A stretch of DNA of 64,000 nucleotides from Paenibacillus barcinonensis (GTDB lineage Bacteria; Bacillota; Bacilli; Paenibacillales; Paenibacillaceae), in contig NZ_QJSW01000003.1 of assembly GCF_003217495.1 (NCBI RefSeq), positions 186,001 to 250,000 of the forward strand, written 5' to 3'. The translations under genes and the position numbers were made by a program. The notes below the pieces were generated by a model. It was given only the letters and a program-made list of their open reading frames with translations. It was not told the origin of the DNA and made no database searches. Below, piece by piece: positions 19,632 through 29,600 of the stretch (positions are counted from its first letter, which is position 1; every line of letters starts with the position of its first letter).

Positions 19632-21380
19632 TTATGCCTTTGGCAATTGGAATGAGCTTTTCAGCGATACGACGCGGTTAAATACCGGGCGTCCTGGCTC
19701 AGAGTGTTTCGGATCCACACTGAAGTAACCGTGACGGAAAAACTGGAACTTGTCCTGTGGTTTCGCTTCTTTCATCTCCTGCTCCACGAAGCCATGAACG
19801 ATCTCCAGCGAGTTCGGGTTCAGCTGATCCAGGAACGTTTTCTCCGGCTGCTCGACAGTCTCTGCTCCAGCGCCAGTCACATCTGCCTCCATCTCAGCCC
19901 CTGCCACGGCGGCTTCCACTTCTACCTCAGCCTCCGGTGCGTCTGCCGAAATCAGCGGCTCGTACAAACGGAATTCAGCGGGTACAGCTTGAGTTGCTTC
20001 TACCCAGTGAATCGTGCCTTTCACTTTACGTCCCGTAAAGCCGCTGCCACTCTTCGTTTCGACATCATAGGTGCAATGAATCTCAACGACATTACCGTCT
20101 GCATCCTTGATCACATCATTACATTTAATGAAGTAGGCATGCTTCAGGCGAACTTCGTTGCCAGGGAACAAACGGAAGTATTTGTTCGGCGGATTCTCCA
20201 TAAAGTCGTCTTGCTCGATATAAATCTCGCGGGAGAACGGAATTTGGCGGTTGCCCATCTCTGGATTTTCCACATTATTCTCAGCTTCCAGCCACTCGAC
20301 TTGTCCCTCTGGATAGTTGGTGATCACTACTTTGAGCGGGTGCAGCACAGCCATCGTACGTGGAGCCTTCAGCTTCAGATCCTCACGAACAAAGTGCTCC
20401 AGCGTTTGCAGATCAATTACACCATAGTTTTTGGAGATGCCTGTTTCGTATACAAAATCACGAATGGCTTCCGGTGTGTACCCCCGGCGGCGCAGACCCG
20501 AGATCGTCGGCATACGTGGATCATCCCAGCCATCGACATGACCTTCGTCCACAAGCAGCTTCAGCTTGCGTTTGCTCGTGACCATCTGGGACAAGTTCAG
20601 GCGGCCAAACTCGTATTGACGCGGCTGACTTTCCATCTCACACTCTGCAATAACCCAATCATAGAATGGGCGTTGATCCTCAAACTCCAGGGAACAGAGG
20701 GAGTGAGTTACACCTTCAATCGCATCTTCGAGCGGGTGTGCAAAAGCGTACATCGGATAGATGCACCATTTGTCGCCCGTGTTATGGTGGTGTGCATGAG
20801 AGATACGGTAAATGACCGGATCACGCAGGTTGATGTTAGGCGAAGCCATATCAATCTTGGCACGCAGCACTCTCTCTCCGTTCTGGAACTCGCCTGCACG
20901 CATGCGTGTGAACAGGTCGAGATTCTCCTCCACGGAACGCTCGCGGAACGGGCTGTTTTTGCCCGGCTCGGTTAGCGTTCCACGCATTTGACGGATTTCG
21001 TCGGCGCTTTGATCGTCGACGTAGGCTTTACCTTTTTCAATAAGCAAAACCGCACGGTTGTACATCTCATCGAAATAATCCGAGGCAAAACGTTTCTCGT
21101 TCCACTCGTATCCGAGCCATTTCACGTCTTCCTGGATGGAATTCACGTACTCTACGTCTTCCTTCACCGGGTTCGTATCATCAAAGCGCAGATTCGTCTT
21201 GCCGCCAAACTCGCCGCCCAGCGTAAAGTTGATCCAGATCGCCTTCGCATGACCAATATGCAGATAACCGTTCGGTTCAGGAGGAAAACGGGTAATAACT
21301 TCCTGGACTTTGCCCGACCGGAGGTCTTCGGTAATGATATTTTTAATAAAGTTAGGTGGGGTTGTGAAGCGATTGTCCAC
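19632..21380 (-). CDS. glnS: Glutaminyl-tRNA synthetase
   Basis: Class I aminoacyl-tRNA synthetase charging tRNA-Gln. Visible are [15 protein letters not shown] (HIGH motif), [10 protein letters not shown], the dispersed KMSKS equivalent [10 protein letters not shown] and the C-terminal anticodon-binding beta-barrels. The frame is open to 21476, but GlnRS normally begins close to DNRxTTPPNFI; GTG 21380 gives that start and has GAAAGG ten bases upstream. Oddity: an acidic Ala/Glu/Val-rich insertion (from [18 protein letters not shown] to about ETVEQPEKT, ~40 residues) interrupts the C-terminal barrel before [13 protein letters not shown]. It is divergent from the DUF2164 gene. Confidence 0.94.
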   Translation of the reverse strand: MDNRFTTPPNFIKNIITEDLRSGKVQEVITRFPPEPNGYLHIGHAKAIWINFTLGGEFGGKTNLRFDDTNPVKEDVEYVNSIQEDVKWLGYEWNEKRFASDYFDEMYNRAVLLIEKGKAYVDDQSADEIRQMRGTLTEPGKNSPFRERSVEENLDLFTRMRAGEFQNGERVLRAKIDMASPNINLRDPVIYRISHAHHHNTGDKWCIYPMYAFAHPLEDAIEGVTHSLCSLEFEDQRPFYDWVIAECEMESQPRQYEFGRLNLSQMVTSKRKLKLLVDEGHVDGWDDPRMPTISGLRRRGYTPEAIRDFVYETGISKNYGVIDLQTLEHFVREDLKLKAPRTMAVLHPLKVVITNYPEGQVEWLEAENNVENPEMGNRQIPFSREIYIEQDDFMENPPNKYFRLFPGNEVRLKHAYFIKCNDVIKDADGNVVEIHCTYDVETKSGSGFTGRKVKGTIHWVEATQAVPAEFRLYEPLISADAPEAEVEVEAAVAGAEMEADVTGAGAETVEQPEKTFLDQLNPNSLEIVHGFVEQEMKEAKPQDKFQFFRHGYFSVDPKHSEPGRPVFNRVVSLKSSFQLPKA

Positions 21381-21673
21381 AGGTATCAAACCTTTCATGA
21401 ATGGATTGGAGCTTGCCAACATTACAAGCAATTCCGGGTAAAATTCCTTATGTACGAAGCCATTTACTGAAAACATCTGCTTTCATGGAAAGTTTCGTAC
21501 GCGTTTCATTTAAATATACCTTTAACGGGGAAGGAGTTCAATAAATAACCGCACCAAAATCAGGATCAGACGCACACGCCGCCCGCTTCAAGTTAGGCCT
21601 AATACCATTTTGACGAGTTCGCACGAATCATGTAGCATGTTAGTAAAACTAATTTTAAGGGAGGGTTTCCCAA

Positions 21674-21931
21674 ATGAACGCGCTAAAACTGACCAAAGAA
21701 CAGCAGGCGGAAGCCATTCGTACGATCCAGTCGTATTTTGAAGAAGAACGCGGTGAAGAGTTGGGCGCTCTGGCGGCATCGGGTGTGCTCGATCTGTTTA
21801 TGACACAGCTTGCTCCCTACATATATAATCAGGCACTCAGTGACGCACGCACCACGGTTAACCAGCGCATGGCCTCCATGGAAGAGGATCTGTTCGCATT
21901 GGAGCGCAAACTCCCCCGCCCTCCCCGCTAA
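21674..21931 (+). CDS. DUF2164 family protein
   Basis: Small acidic-basic protein of 85 residues with no signal or membrane segment. The pattern IQSYFEEERGEELGALAASG, then LAPYIYNQALSDA and MASMEEDLFALERK, matches the DUF2164 family, whose function is unknown. A strong GGGAGGG is ten bases upstream. The GNAT gene follows after 34 bp in the same direction, so the two are probably cotranscribed. Confidence 0.85.
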   Translation: MNALKLTKEQQAEAIRTIQSYFEEERGEELGALAASGVLDLFMTQLAPYIYNQALSDARTTVNQRMASMEEDLFALERKLPRPPR

Positions 21932-21965
21932 TCTACCTATTATATAAAGAAAGAAGGTTGCAATC

Positions 21966-22514
21966 ATGTTTACCTATTCATTGGATGAATATACGGAGCT
22001 TCGCCCACTTTTGATGGAGCACACCAAACCGCTGTTTGAACTGACGGATCGTTCCCGGGATCAACTCAGACATTGGCTGCCGTGGGTGGATCAGGTGACC
22101 GAGATTGAACATACATCGAAATTCATTACAGGCGCGTTAAAGCAAGCGGCCGAGAATGGCGGCTTCACTGCAGGCATCTGGTTAAAAGGCGATCTTGCAG
22201 GCATTATCGGTTTTCACGAGATTAACTGGGCGAGCCGCTCGGTAAGCATCGGGTATTGGCTTGGTAAAGGTTTTGAAGGACAAGGCCTGATGACCAGCGC
22301 CTGCCGTGTCCTGGTGGATTACGCGCTCGTAACACTGGACCTGAACCGGGTCGAGATTCGCTGCGCGACCAACAACAAACGCAGCCGCGCCATCCCGGAA
22401 CGACTGGGCTTTGTGCTTGAAGGGGTCATTCGTCAGGCAGAGAAGCTGCCCAAGGAATATGTGAACCATGCGGTGTACGGCATGCTGCAGCATGAATGGG
22501 AACTTTTGCGATAA
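21966..22514 (+). CDS. GNAT N-acetyltransferase, RimL/YdaF-like
   Basis: Acetyl-CoA-dependent acetyltransferase of 182 residues. The GNAT fold is visible as SVSIGYWLGKGFEGQGLMTSA (motif A, acetyl-CoA pyrophosphate loop) and VEIRCATNNKRSRAIPERLGF (motif B). The overall pattern is that of ribosomal-protein-serine acetyltransferases such as YdaF, which acetylate N-termini or small molecules. It follows the DUF2164 gene. Specific substrate unknown. Confidence 0.88.
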   Translation: MFTYSLDEYTELRPLLMEHTKPLFELTDRSRDQLRHWLPWVDQVTEIEHTSKFITGALKQAAENGGFTAGIWLKGDLAGIIGFHEINWASRSVSIGYWLGKGFEGQGLMTSACRVLVDYALVTLDLNRVEIRCATNNKRSRAIPERLGFVLEGVIRQAEKLPKEYVNHAVYGMLQHEWELLR

Positions 22515-22606
22515 ACCAAGCCTTACATAATGGACAGCCACAGCAGGATATGCGAGCCGAACTCATGATATCAAAATAAATGATGACTCTCCCTGCTTCC
22601 ACATAG

Positions 22607-22660
22607 CCCCTCGCCTGTGACAGTGACATTCACCCTGCCACAGATGAGGGGTTATTGTGG
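22607..22660 (+). terminator. Possible intrinsic terminator
   Basis: CCCCTC / GAGGGG arms around a long loop containing GTGACAG and CTGCCAC, followed by a weak T-rich stretch. It would end the DUF2164-GNAT transcript. Confidence 0.4.
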
Positions 22661-22781
22661 TTATGAATCCATATTTTACTTCAACCTAAGGTTGTCTTAA
22701 TCTAAATTTCATGCTTCGCACCTAAGATAGCGTTGTGGTGCTGTAACCACACACTAAACCAAGGAAGAAGGATGATCACGG

Positions 22782-23729
22782 ATGAAGAGAAGCACAACAT
22801 CAAAGGCAATAAAAGTCACCAGCGCTTTAGCTCTCACGATTGCACTTAGCGGCGCCTTGCTGGCCACCGCGGCGGTTCATGCAGACCCTGCGGCGAAAGC
22901 ATCCGATGCACTCCAGAACAAACGCACTGCCCCGATTGGTTCCCATATATTAATACCGCCCGGCGAAGCTGAAATAGGGCTTGGACCTGGGTTCGGTCCT
23001 CACGCCAAAGGAGTTCTGTCCGTGCTTGGCATCACAAAGGATGAGTTAAAAGAAGCCATCCAAGCAGATCACTCCCTTGCCGAGATCGCAGCCACAAAGA
23101 ATGTGGAGGTACAGACGCTTATAGATCAACTTGTTGCTACGGAGAAAAAGGAACTGCAGCAGCAGCTCTCGGACTCCAAAATCACGCAAGCTCAATATAA
23201 TGAGCGGCTTGCAGCTCTAACGGAGCGTGTAACCAAGCTTGTAAAAGAAAAGCCATCGGAAATACGCGCTCATAGACCTGAACCTGGTCTTCTGCCTGAA
23301 CTTGGCTTACCTGGCGGGGTTGGACTTGGACCCGAACTAGACCGAAACGTGGACAAGCTTGCGTCTTTGCTGGGCGTGACAGCCAATGAATTAACCTCAT
23401 CCCTGAAAAATGGTAAATCCCTCGCAGAGATTGCGACCGCCCAGAATGTAAAGGTACAGACGGTCATTCAGCAGCTTGTGAACGATAGAAAGACCGACCT
23501 GCAGCAAGAGCTGAAGGACGGCAAAATCACACAGGCTCAGTATGATGAGCGGGTAGCTGACCTAACCGGGCGGATTACAGATCTGGTGAACGGCACTCGG
23601 CCATCGGTTGGACCAGAGCATCGCCATGGCTCACGCTTGAAAGATAAATCCGGCTCCTCAGCTATCTCTTCACCAAAGGGCGATGTAGAAGACAAGACAA
23701 CTTCTGAGGCTGATCAAAGTCCTGCGTAA
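22782..23729 (+). CDS. Secreted protein with two tandem helical repeats, function unknown
   Basis: Exported protein of 315 residues. A cleavable signal peptide (MKRSTTSKAIKVTSALAL..., cleavage near AVHA-DP) is followed by two ~75-residue repeats. Repeat 1 runs about residues 79-152 and repeat 2 about 190-265. Shared landmarks are LG(I/V)T..EL, SLAEIA...NV.VQT(L/V)I.QLV, L(Q)Q(E/Q)L.D.KITQAQY.ER and LT.R(I/V)T.LV. A Pro/Gly/Leu-rich linker separates them and the tail is Ser/Lys/Asp-rich. The repeats look like paired helical modules seen in other secreted Bacillales proteins; I do not know a function. AAGGAAGAAGG precedes the start and a strong terminator follows. Confidence 0.85.
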   Translation: MKRSTTSKAIKVTSALALTIALSGALLATAAVHADPAAKASDALQNKRTAPIGSHILIPPGEAEIGLGPGFGPHAKGVLSVLGITKDELKEAIQADHSLAEIAATKNVEVQTLIDQLVATEKKELQQQLSDSKITQAQYNERLAALTERVTKLVKEKPSEIRAHRPEPGLLPELGLPGGVGLGPELDRNVDKLASLLGVTANELTSSLKNGKSLAEIATAQNVKVQTVIQQLVNDRKTDLQQELKDGKITQAQYDERVADLTGRITDLVNGTRPSVGPEHRHGSRLKDKSGSSAISSPKGDVEDKTTSEADQSPA

Positions 23730-23813
23730 TCTGATCGGGTCTACTCTGTTATCAAACTTAATCTAATCTATCTGATCAAGCTCCATGTAACTTAATCCCC
23801 ATGCCCATGCCAA

Positions 23814-23860
23814 GTCCCTCCTTTTCGCGCTGATTACAGCGGTACAAGGAGGGACTTTAT
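23814..23860 (+). terminator. Intrinsic terminator after the secreted repeat protein
   Basis: Ten-base stem GTCCCTCCTT / AAGGAGGGAC followed by TTTATT. Confidence 0.8.
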
Positions 23861-23941
23861 TGCGGTTCCGACAGAAACGTTACAGAAAAACGCTACTGCT
23901 CGCATCCATAGTTAACCGTACGTGAATCCATGAAGAGTTTC

Positions 23942-24730
23942 TTAAAGCGCACGCACCATACCGCCATCCACAACCAGCGAAGCCCCCGTAATATACGTAT
24001 TGGCCCCGGATAACAGGAAGACGACCGCTTTGGCAAATTCCTCCGGCTCACCGTAACGTGCAAGCGGAATCTCTTTGCGGAATTGCTCCGCAATTTCGTC
24101 TTCACTGACCCCGTTCTGCTCTGCGCGCGCCGTATCCAGCTCACGAATGCGATCTGTCGCGATGCGCCCAGGAGCTACGGTATTGATCAGAATGCCATAC
24201 GGTGCAAGCTCCTGAGAAAGTGTTTTGGCAAGGCCAAACACACCCGTACGGAACGTATTCGATAAAATCAGACCGGGAATCGGCTGCTTGACCGAAGTGG
24301 AGGCAATGTTGACGATATGCCCTCCGTTTGTTTTCATGTGCGGAAGCACCCCCCGAATCAGCCGGACATAACTAAGCATGTTCAGTTCAAACGCACGCTC
24401 CCAGTCCTCGTCCGTCAGCGATTCAAATGAGCCGGAAGGCGGGCCGCCTGAATTGTTCACGAGAATGTCAATCTGTCCAAACTGCTCTGCTGTTGTCTGA
24501 ATCAATGCTGCAATGTCCTCCTTGCGGGTGACATCGGTTGCGACGTATTCCACACGTCCACCGCCACCAAGCGCCAGCAGCTCTTCCTTCACTGCCGCGA
24601 GCTTGTCCTCGCTCCGGCTAGCCAGCATCACATCGGCACCTTCCAATGCCAGCTGTGACGCAACCGCTTTGCCCAGGCCGCGACTGGAGGCCAGCACCAG
24701 TGCTTTTTTACCGCGAAGTCCCATATCCAT
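23942..24730 (-). CDS. Short-chain dehydrogenase/reductase with atypical active site
   Basis: Rossmann-fold SDR of 262 residues, usually annotated 3-oxoacyl-ACP reductase-like. The cofactor loop is ASSRGLGKAVA, the NAG-equivalent is LVNNSGGPPSGSF and the C-terminal is YITGASLVVDGGM. The catalytic serine region IASTSVKQPIPGL is present, but where the family has YxxxK the sequence reads LSNTFRTGVFG, so the tyrosine is replaced (S or L depending on alignment) and the lysine by arginine. This subgroup is widespread and its reaction is unclear. AAGGAGG precedes ATG 24730. Confidence 0.87.
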   Translation of the reverse strand: MDMGLRGKKALVLASSRGLGKAVASQLALEGADVMLASRSEDKLAAVKEELLALGGGGRVEYVATDVTRKEDIAALIQTTAEQFGQIDILVNNSGGPPSGSFESLTDEDWERAFELNMLSYVRLIRGVLPHMKTNGGHIVNIASTSVKQPIPGLILSNTFRTGVFGLAKTLSQELAPYGILINTVAPGRIATDRIRELDTARAEQNGVSEDEIAEQFRKEIPLARYGEPEEFAKAVVFLLSGANTYITGASLVVDGGMVRAL

Positions 24731-24774
24731 CGTTGTTCCTCCTTAGTTAACTTCTAAATTACCCACACAATCGT

Positions 24775-25272
24775 CTATGTCTCCAGAAAATAAGCCATCA
24801 AAATATCGTCTACATCCCTGCCGCCGATCCGAAATTCGGATACAAGCCTGCCCTCGGTTATAAATCCACATTGCTCATAGAAGGCCACCGCTCCAGGGTT
24901 GCTGGACAACACGCGCAGCCTGAGCTTCTGAATGCCCTGCTCCATCGCATACTGCTTCATAGCTCTCATTAGAGCTGTCGCCACGCCGGAGCGGCGATAT
25001 TCGGGGTGAACTGCAATATGAATCTCATATACGTGGCGGTTCACAGGCATGCCTGTCGGAGGATGAAAGCCTACATATCCGCATACCCGATCCTCCTGCA
25101 CCGCAATCAATTGACTGCCCGGCGGGCAATATTGCAAATACTGTTGTCTGGATCGCCATTGCATCGGAGCAGGCGAGTTGCACGCATCCCAGACCAGCAT
25201 ATCCAGCTCCATCAGCTGGTTTGCATCCTTCATCTCGGAAGCGCGAATCTTGTACGTATGACTGGTAAGCAT
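24775..25272 (-). CDS. GNAT family N-acetyltransferase
   Basis: Acetyltransferase of 165 residues. IHIAVHPEYRRSGVATALMR is the acetyl-CoA-binding motif A and RLRVLSSNPGAVAFYEQCGF is motif B, both well conserved. No fused domain. AAAGGTTG precedes ATG 25272. It lies 44 bp upstream of the SDR gene on the same strand, so the two are probably one transcript. Substrate unknown. Confidence 0.88.
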   Translation of the reverse strand: MLTSHTYKIRASEMKDANQLMELDMLVWDACNSPAPMQWRSRQQYLQYCPPGSQLIAVQEDRVCGYVGFHPPTGMPVNRHVYEIHIAVHPEYRRSGVATALMRAMKQYAMEQGIQKLRLRVLSSNPGAVAFYEQCGFITEGRLVSEFRIGGRDVDDILMAYFLET

Positions 25273-25459
25273 GCCAATTCAACCTTTCGTATACCTTCAT
25301 TCTGTATATATTGTAGCATAGCCGCTGTGTGGACTTAAATTCCGCTTCCATATGAACAAACCGTGAAAAACACTTCACCTTGCCGTAGCGTCATCGTTTA
25401 TACTGATTCCATTACAATCACTGAACATATCGTCTCATAAGATAGGAAGGTGTAACGGA

Positions 25460-26533
25460 TTGAATATCAAAGAAGCCGCATCCCGGTTGAGAATATCGGC
25501 AAGAGCCATTCGTTTTTATGAGGAAAAAGAATTGATTCGTCCTGCCAAGCAGCACGGCAATGGATACCGCATATATTCGGAACATGATATCTGGCGCTTG
25601 CAGACGATTGCTGCGCTGCGCGAGATTGGCATGTCCTTACAGGATATTCATCATGCCCTTGCCGAGATTGATCAGGGCAATCAGCAAGGGCTGGAGGAAT
25701 ACCTGGAGCTGCAACAAGCGGTAATGTACGCCCAGTGGGTCGAGTTGAAACGGATGATGGATACTACCCAGCGTATGATCGAGCTGAACCGTCAGGACGG
25801 GCCACTGGATGTCAGTCATCTGCATGATCTGGCAGGTAGTGCACGCCGCCTGCGGGAAGCACGGCAGAACTGGCATGATCGCTGGAATTATGATCAGCAG
25901 GCAGCAATTCACGATCTGCGTGTTCAATCGGATTGGACCACAGCCGACAAACCGTTCAGCCTGTACCATAATTATGATGAAGCCTTAGAGCAGACCGTGC
26001 AGTGGATCTCTCCTGTACATGGGGAAGCTGGCTTGGACATCGGGACTGGAACAGGCAATCTGGCCGGCAGATTGCTGAATCAGGGTGCCGTCATGACCGG
26101 GAGCGATCAGTCACGGGAAATGCTGCGAACATGCCGCAGAAAATATCCGCAGATGCATGTGAAGCTTGGTAATTTTCTGGCGCTTCCTTTCGCCGATCAG
26201 TCCTTTGACTTTGTCGTATCCAGCTTTGCCTTTCATCATCTGGGCCCGGATCAGCAGCGGCTGGCATTGGAGGAAATCCAGCGGGTGCTCAAGGCTACCA
26301 GCACGGGAAGGATTTGCCTTACCGACCTGATGTTTACCGACGCTACGCACCGCGACACTCACCGAAGGCATGCTGTCGCATCTGGAGATGCAGAACGGCA
26401 GCAGGCTATGCGTGAGCGCCATTTTCCATTGCTGGATGAACTGTGTGGCTCGCTGAACAACCTGGGCTACGAGACCAGACACATGCGGCATAATGAGCTT
26501 CTTCACACGGTGCTGGCGGTTCCAATGGGATAG
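25460..26533 (+). CDS. MerR-type regulator fused to SAM-dependent methyltransferase
   Basis: A 357-residue two-domain protein. Residues 1-70 are a MerR winged helix (IKEAASRLRISARAIRFYEE, GYRIYSEHDIWRLQTIAALR) followed by a coiled dimerisation helix to about 125. Residues ~165-340 are a class I methyltransferase with motif I LDIGTGTGNLAGRLL, an acidic residue at the end of strand 2 (GSDQSREML) and FDFVVSSFAFHHL as motif IV/V. The start is TTG 25460, with AGGAAGGTG seven bases upstream. It may be a regulator that uses the methyltransferase fold to sense SAM or a substrate, or an enzyme that binds its own promoter. Confidence 0.88.
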   Translation: MNIKEAASRLRISARAIRFYEEKELIRPAKQHGNGYRIYSEHDIWRLQTIAALREIGMSLQDIHHALAEIDQGNQQGLEEYLELQQAVMYAQWVELKRMMDTTQRMIELNRQDGPLDVSHLHDLAGSARRLREARQNWHDRWNYDQQAAIHDLRVQSDWTTADKPFSLYHNYDEALEQTVQWISPVHGEAGLDIGTGTGNLAGRLLNQGAVMTGSDQSREMLRTCRRKYPQMHVKLGNFLALPFADQSFDFVVSSFAFHHLGPDQQRLALEEIQRVLKATSTGRICLTDLMFTDATHRDTHRRHAVASGDAERQQAMRERHFPLLDELCGSLNNLGYETRHMRHNELLHTVLAVPMG

Positions 26534-26573
26534 ACATTCTTCAGCAACCTCTGGTATGACTCGTGTTCAATAC

Positions 26574-26603
26574 AAAAGGGCCAACCCTTGAAGAAGGTTG
26601 GCC
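26574..26603 (-). terminator. Intrinsic terminator of the phosphorylase gene
   Basis: GGGCCAACC / GGTTGGCCC stem; on the minus strand followed by TTTTGT. It lies 30 bp after the GH94 stop codon. Confidence 0.85.
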
Positions 26604-26633
26604 CGGATTGCCGGAAAACAGCAAATGGCTAGC

Positions 26634-29600
26634 TTACATATAGATATCTACAACCGTGCGCTCCGCCGCGCCGCGTGCCTGCTTGAACACTTCCAGCGGG
26701 ATGCGAACCCCGCCTTGACGATAACGGTTCGCTGTACGCTCACCTTCGACGTCTTTGCCATTCACCGCTACACGGCTGACAGCACCTTCGCTCAGGTGGT
26801 AGATGAATGTCACCGGCTCGCCTGCATATTCGAATTCAAACTGCATGCCATCCAGCTCAGCTGGCAATACCGGGTCAATCACCAGATTACCGCCCTCCTG
26901 ACGAATCCCCAGTGCATTCGAGATCAGCTGGTTCATGTAGATTCCAGGGCCGCTGGAGTAGATTCTCCATCCGCCTTTCACCTGAACTGTACCTTTACGG
27001 AGCTGGTCAAAATGCTCTTGCGCCTCATAACGTGTATTGAACTTGCCGTCCGAGCTGCTGAAATACGCATTCGCTTGACGAATCTCTGCGTTAGGCACAA
27101 CCTCACCGATGCCCACCGGGTTGATCATTGCCAGACCATTCCACACCTGATCCGTCTTGCCAAGCTTCGCCATCGCTTCCACGTAACGAATATGGGCGTG
27201 CACGTACTGCAAACCGATCTCACGACCGAAGTTCGATGCTTGCTCTGCACGCTTGAAGTGTGTGCTCACGCCACCTGCATACTGTGCAGGACGGTTCATC
27301 AGACGTACGCCATCCGGGCAGAGGAACTGCTCACGAATGAGTGCGTAATGCGCTTCTGCCTGCTCTGCATTCAGCAGCTCACCGATCATGCTGCGTGTCA
27401 TTGGCAACAAGCGGTATTGAATGCCTGTCTCCGTGTCCGTTGGATGCAGCATCAGCTTCGCTTGGTCCGCCTCTTCCATATATACGAAGCCTGGAATCAC
27501 ATCTGTACCCAGCATGTAGCGGTTAAAGTCCTCACGAATGCCCTCTGCCAGTGCTGCAAGCTCCTGTGCAAAAGCTTCATCTTTAGCTTTCAATGCCTGT
27601 GACAATACGTTCACGGACTGATACGTCAAGGCGACCGTCCAGCTGCTCACCATATATTGCTTGAGCTGTGCATTGGCTGGCTGGAGTGTATCATCCCAGT
27701 CTCCGTCTCCGTAGGAGGACAGGAACGTATCGTGCAGGAAATGTGCACGGATGTATTCGATCTCTTTTTTCGCGTGCTCCAGTACCGTTGCTGTCTCTTC
27801 TGTGAATCCAAAGCTGTGTTTAACTGTATAAGGCACTTTCTCTTCCAGAATCGCATAGTCGCGAGTAGCCGTCAGGTAGTCTGCCAGCACTTTCAGCGGC
27901 CATACGATGATATCCCCATGGCTCTCTTCCTGTTGAATGGCAAAATATTTATCGAACATGAACCATTGCGGCCAGTTGCCATCATCCTCATATTGGTGCG
28001 TATAGACCATTTTGATAATATCGCGGACCTGCTCATATTTCTGCGTTGCCATGAAATACTCCACCGGACCTTGGCACACATCACGTGTACCCCATGCTGC
28101 GCCGCCGTATTGCTCCAGACCGTGAGGTACAGAGTAATGCACCAGCATATTGTGTGTGTACCACCAGGCAAGCGCGTTGACCTTGAACAGATCCTCCGCA
28201 TCCTGACTCTCACCACGGGACAAACGGAACCCGTTCATGACACCTGCAAAGAACTCACGATACGCCTGCACTTCTTCTTCAAAAGAAAGACTCCGGGCCG
28301 CTGCGTCAGCACCTTCAGCCGCCTGATTCTCCAGCACACCCTGAACCTTCAGCGTCCATTCCGCACTCTCTTCCAGGCTCAGTGTGACGAGCGAAGCAGA
28401 TCCGCTACGAACACCGCTGGCAAGCAACGTTTCATCTCCGGCTTGAGCAACAGCACCCTCCACCGTCATGCGGTACTCCAGCTCTGGATACGTGCCAGCA
28501 CTCATCGCTTGCGGATCAGCTTTGAAGATCAGCGTGCCGTCATCCTGCGTCATGTGCAGCGGATATTCGTATTCATTCACGTTCATCGTGATCTGGTTGG
28601 TCACCAGATAACGATAGGCCTTTCCACTTGCAGAGCGCACGTTCATGCGCACTTCAGTAGCATGTGTTGTTGTGTAGTTTGTCACGATGAGCGTATCGGA
28701 CTCCATTTTGTATATCCAGCGGGCATAGTTAAAACCAATCTCGAACAGAGATGGCATCGTCAGCAGACGATATCGTCCATCCACTTCCACGTAGATGCGC
28801 TGTCCGGCCGTCTTCGGTACGTTCAGGGCATTGCGGGCATTACTGATCATTTTATTTAAATTGGTATTGCCAATAACAAGCTGTGCGTTGAACATCCCAT
28901 ACATATACGATGTCGTCGTAATAACATGCGCTCCCAGCTTTACGTTACCGCCACTCATCAGAATGTGTCCATGCGGGCGCTCTACCAGCAGCTCTTTGGC
29001 TTTTAGTACGATATGCTCGTAAGAACCCGTGAAGAAGGACAACAGTTGATCCCCGCTGCGTTCTTCCTGATGGCGCTCAGGGAATAACTCGTTAATCTCG
29101 TCCTGTGTCAGATCAAGGGCTGCCAGTGGCTCACCCAAGAAGGAAGAGAGCTTCACCTGCTCCAGCACTTCGCCCGTTTCCGCGTTCAGAGCCTGTACTT
29201 CATTCCATGCCGCCGCAACTTCATCTCCAAACTCCAGTGCCGTAATGCCCGTTGCATGGTTAGGCTTCGCCAGTCCGTAGAATACAACCTGTGCTTCACC
29301 GTTCAGCTCCACAAGCTCGGATTGCAGCGCCGTATACGCAAACTCATACTGGTACGTCTCATTCGCGAGCGAAGGATAGCTCAAGCTCTCCGGCTGATTC
29401 GTTTCTTTGTAAGACAGTCCGAAGAACTGGAATCCGTCCGTGGAATAACCAACCGCTTTGGTCAGGGAACCTTGCTGCATGTATGGGAACACGCCACCCT
29501 GCGGCTGGTTTTGACGTGAGCATACCACGTAACCTTTGGCCTCATCCTCAAACACCGTATGGTCAATATATTGCGACATATATGCTTCATTGCTGCGTAC

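Noticed and set aside
19704..20975. 423-codon plus-strand frame opposite glnS
   Set aside because: Antisense of a conserved housekeeping gene, with unlikely composition.
21966..22514. Possible antibiotic acetyltransferase
   Set aside because: The sequence fits the general RimL/YdaF branch; nothing indicates a drug substrate.
26598..28859. Long plus-strand open frames (over 300 and 400 codons) opposite the GH94 gene
   Set aside because: They lie antisense to a clearly homologous gene, have no ribosome binding sites and show His/Arg/Cys-rich composition typical of antisense frames.
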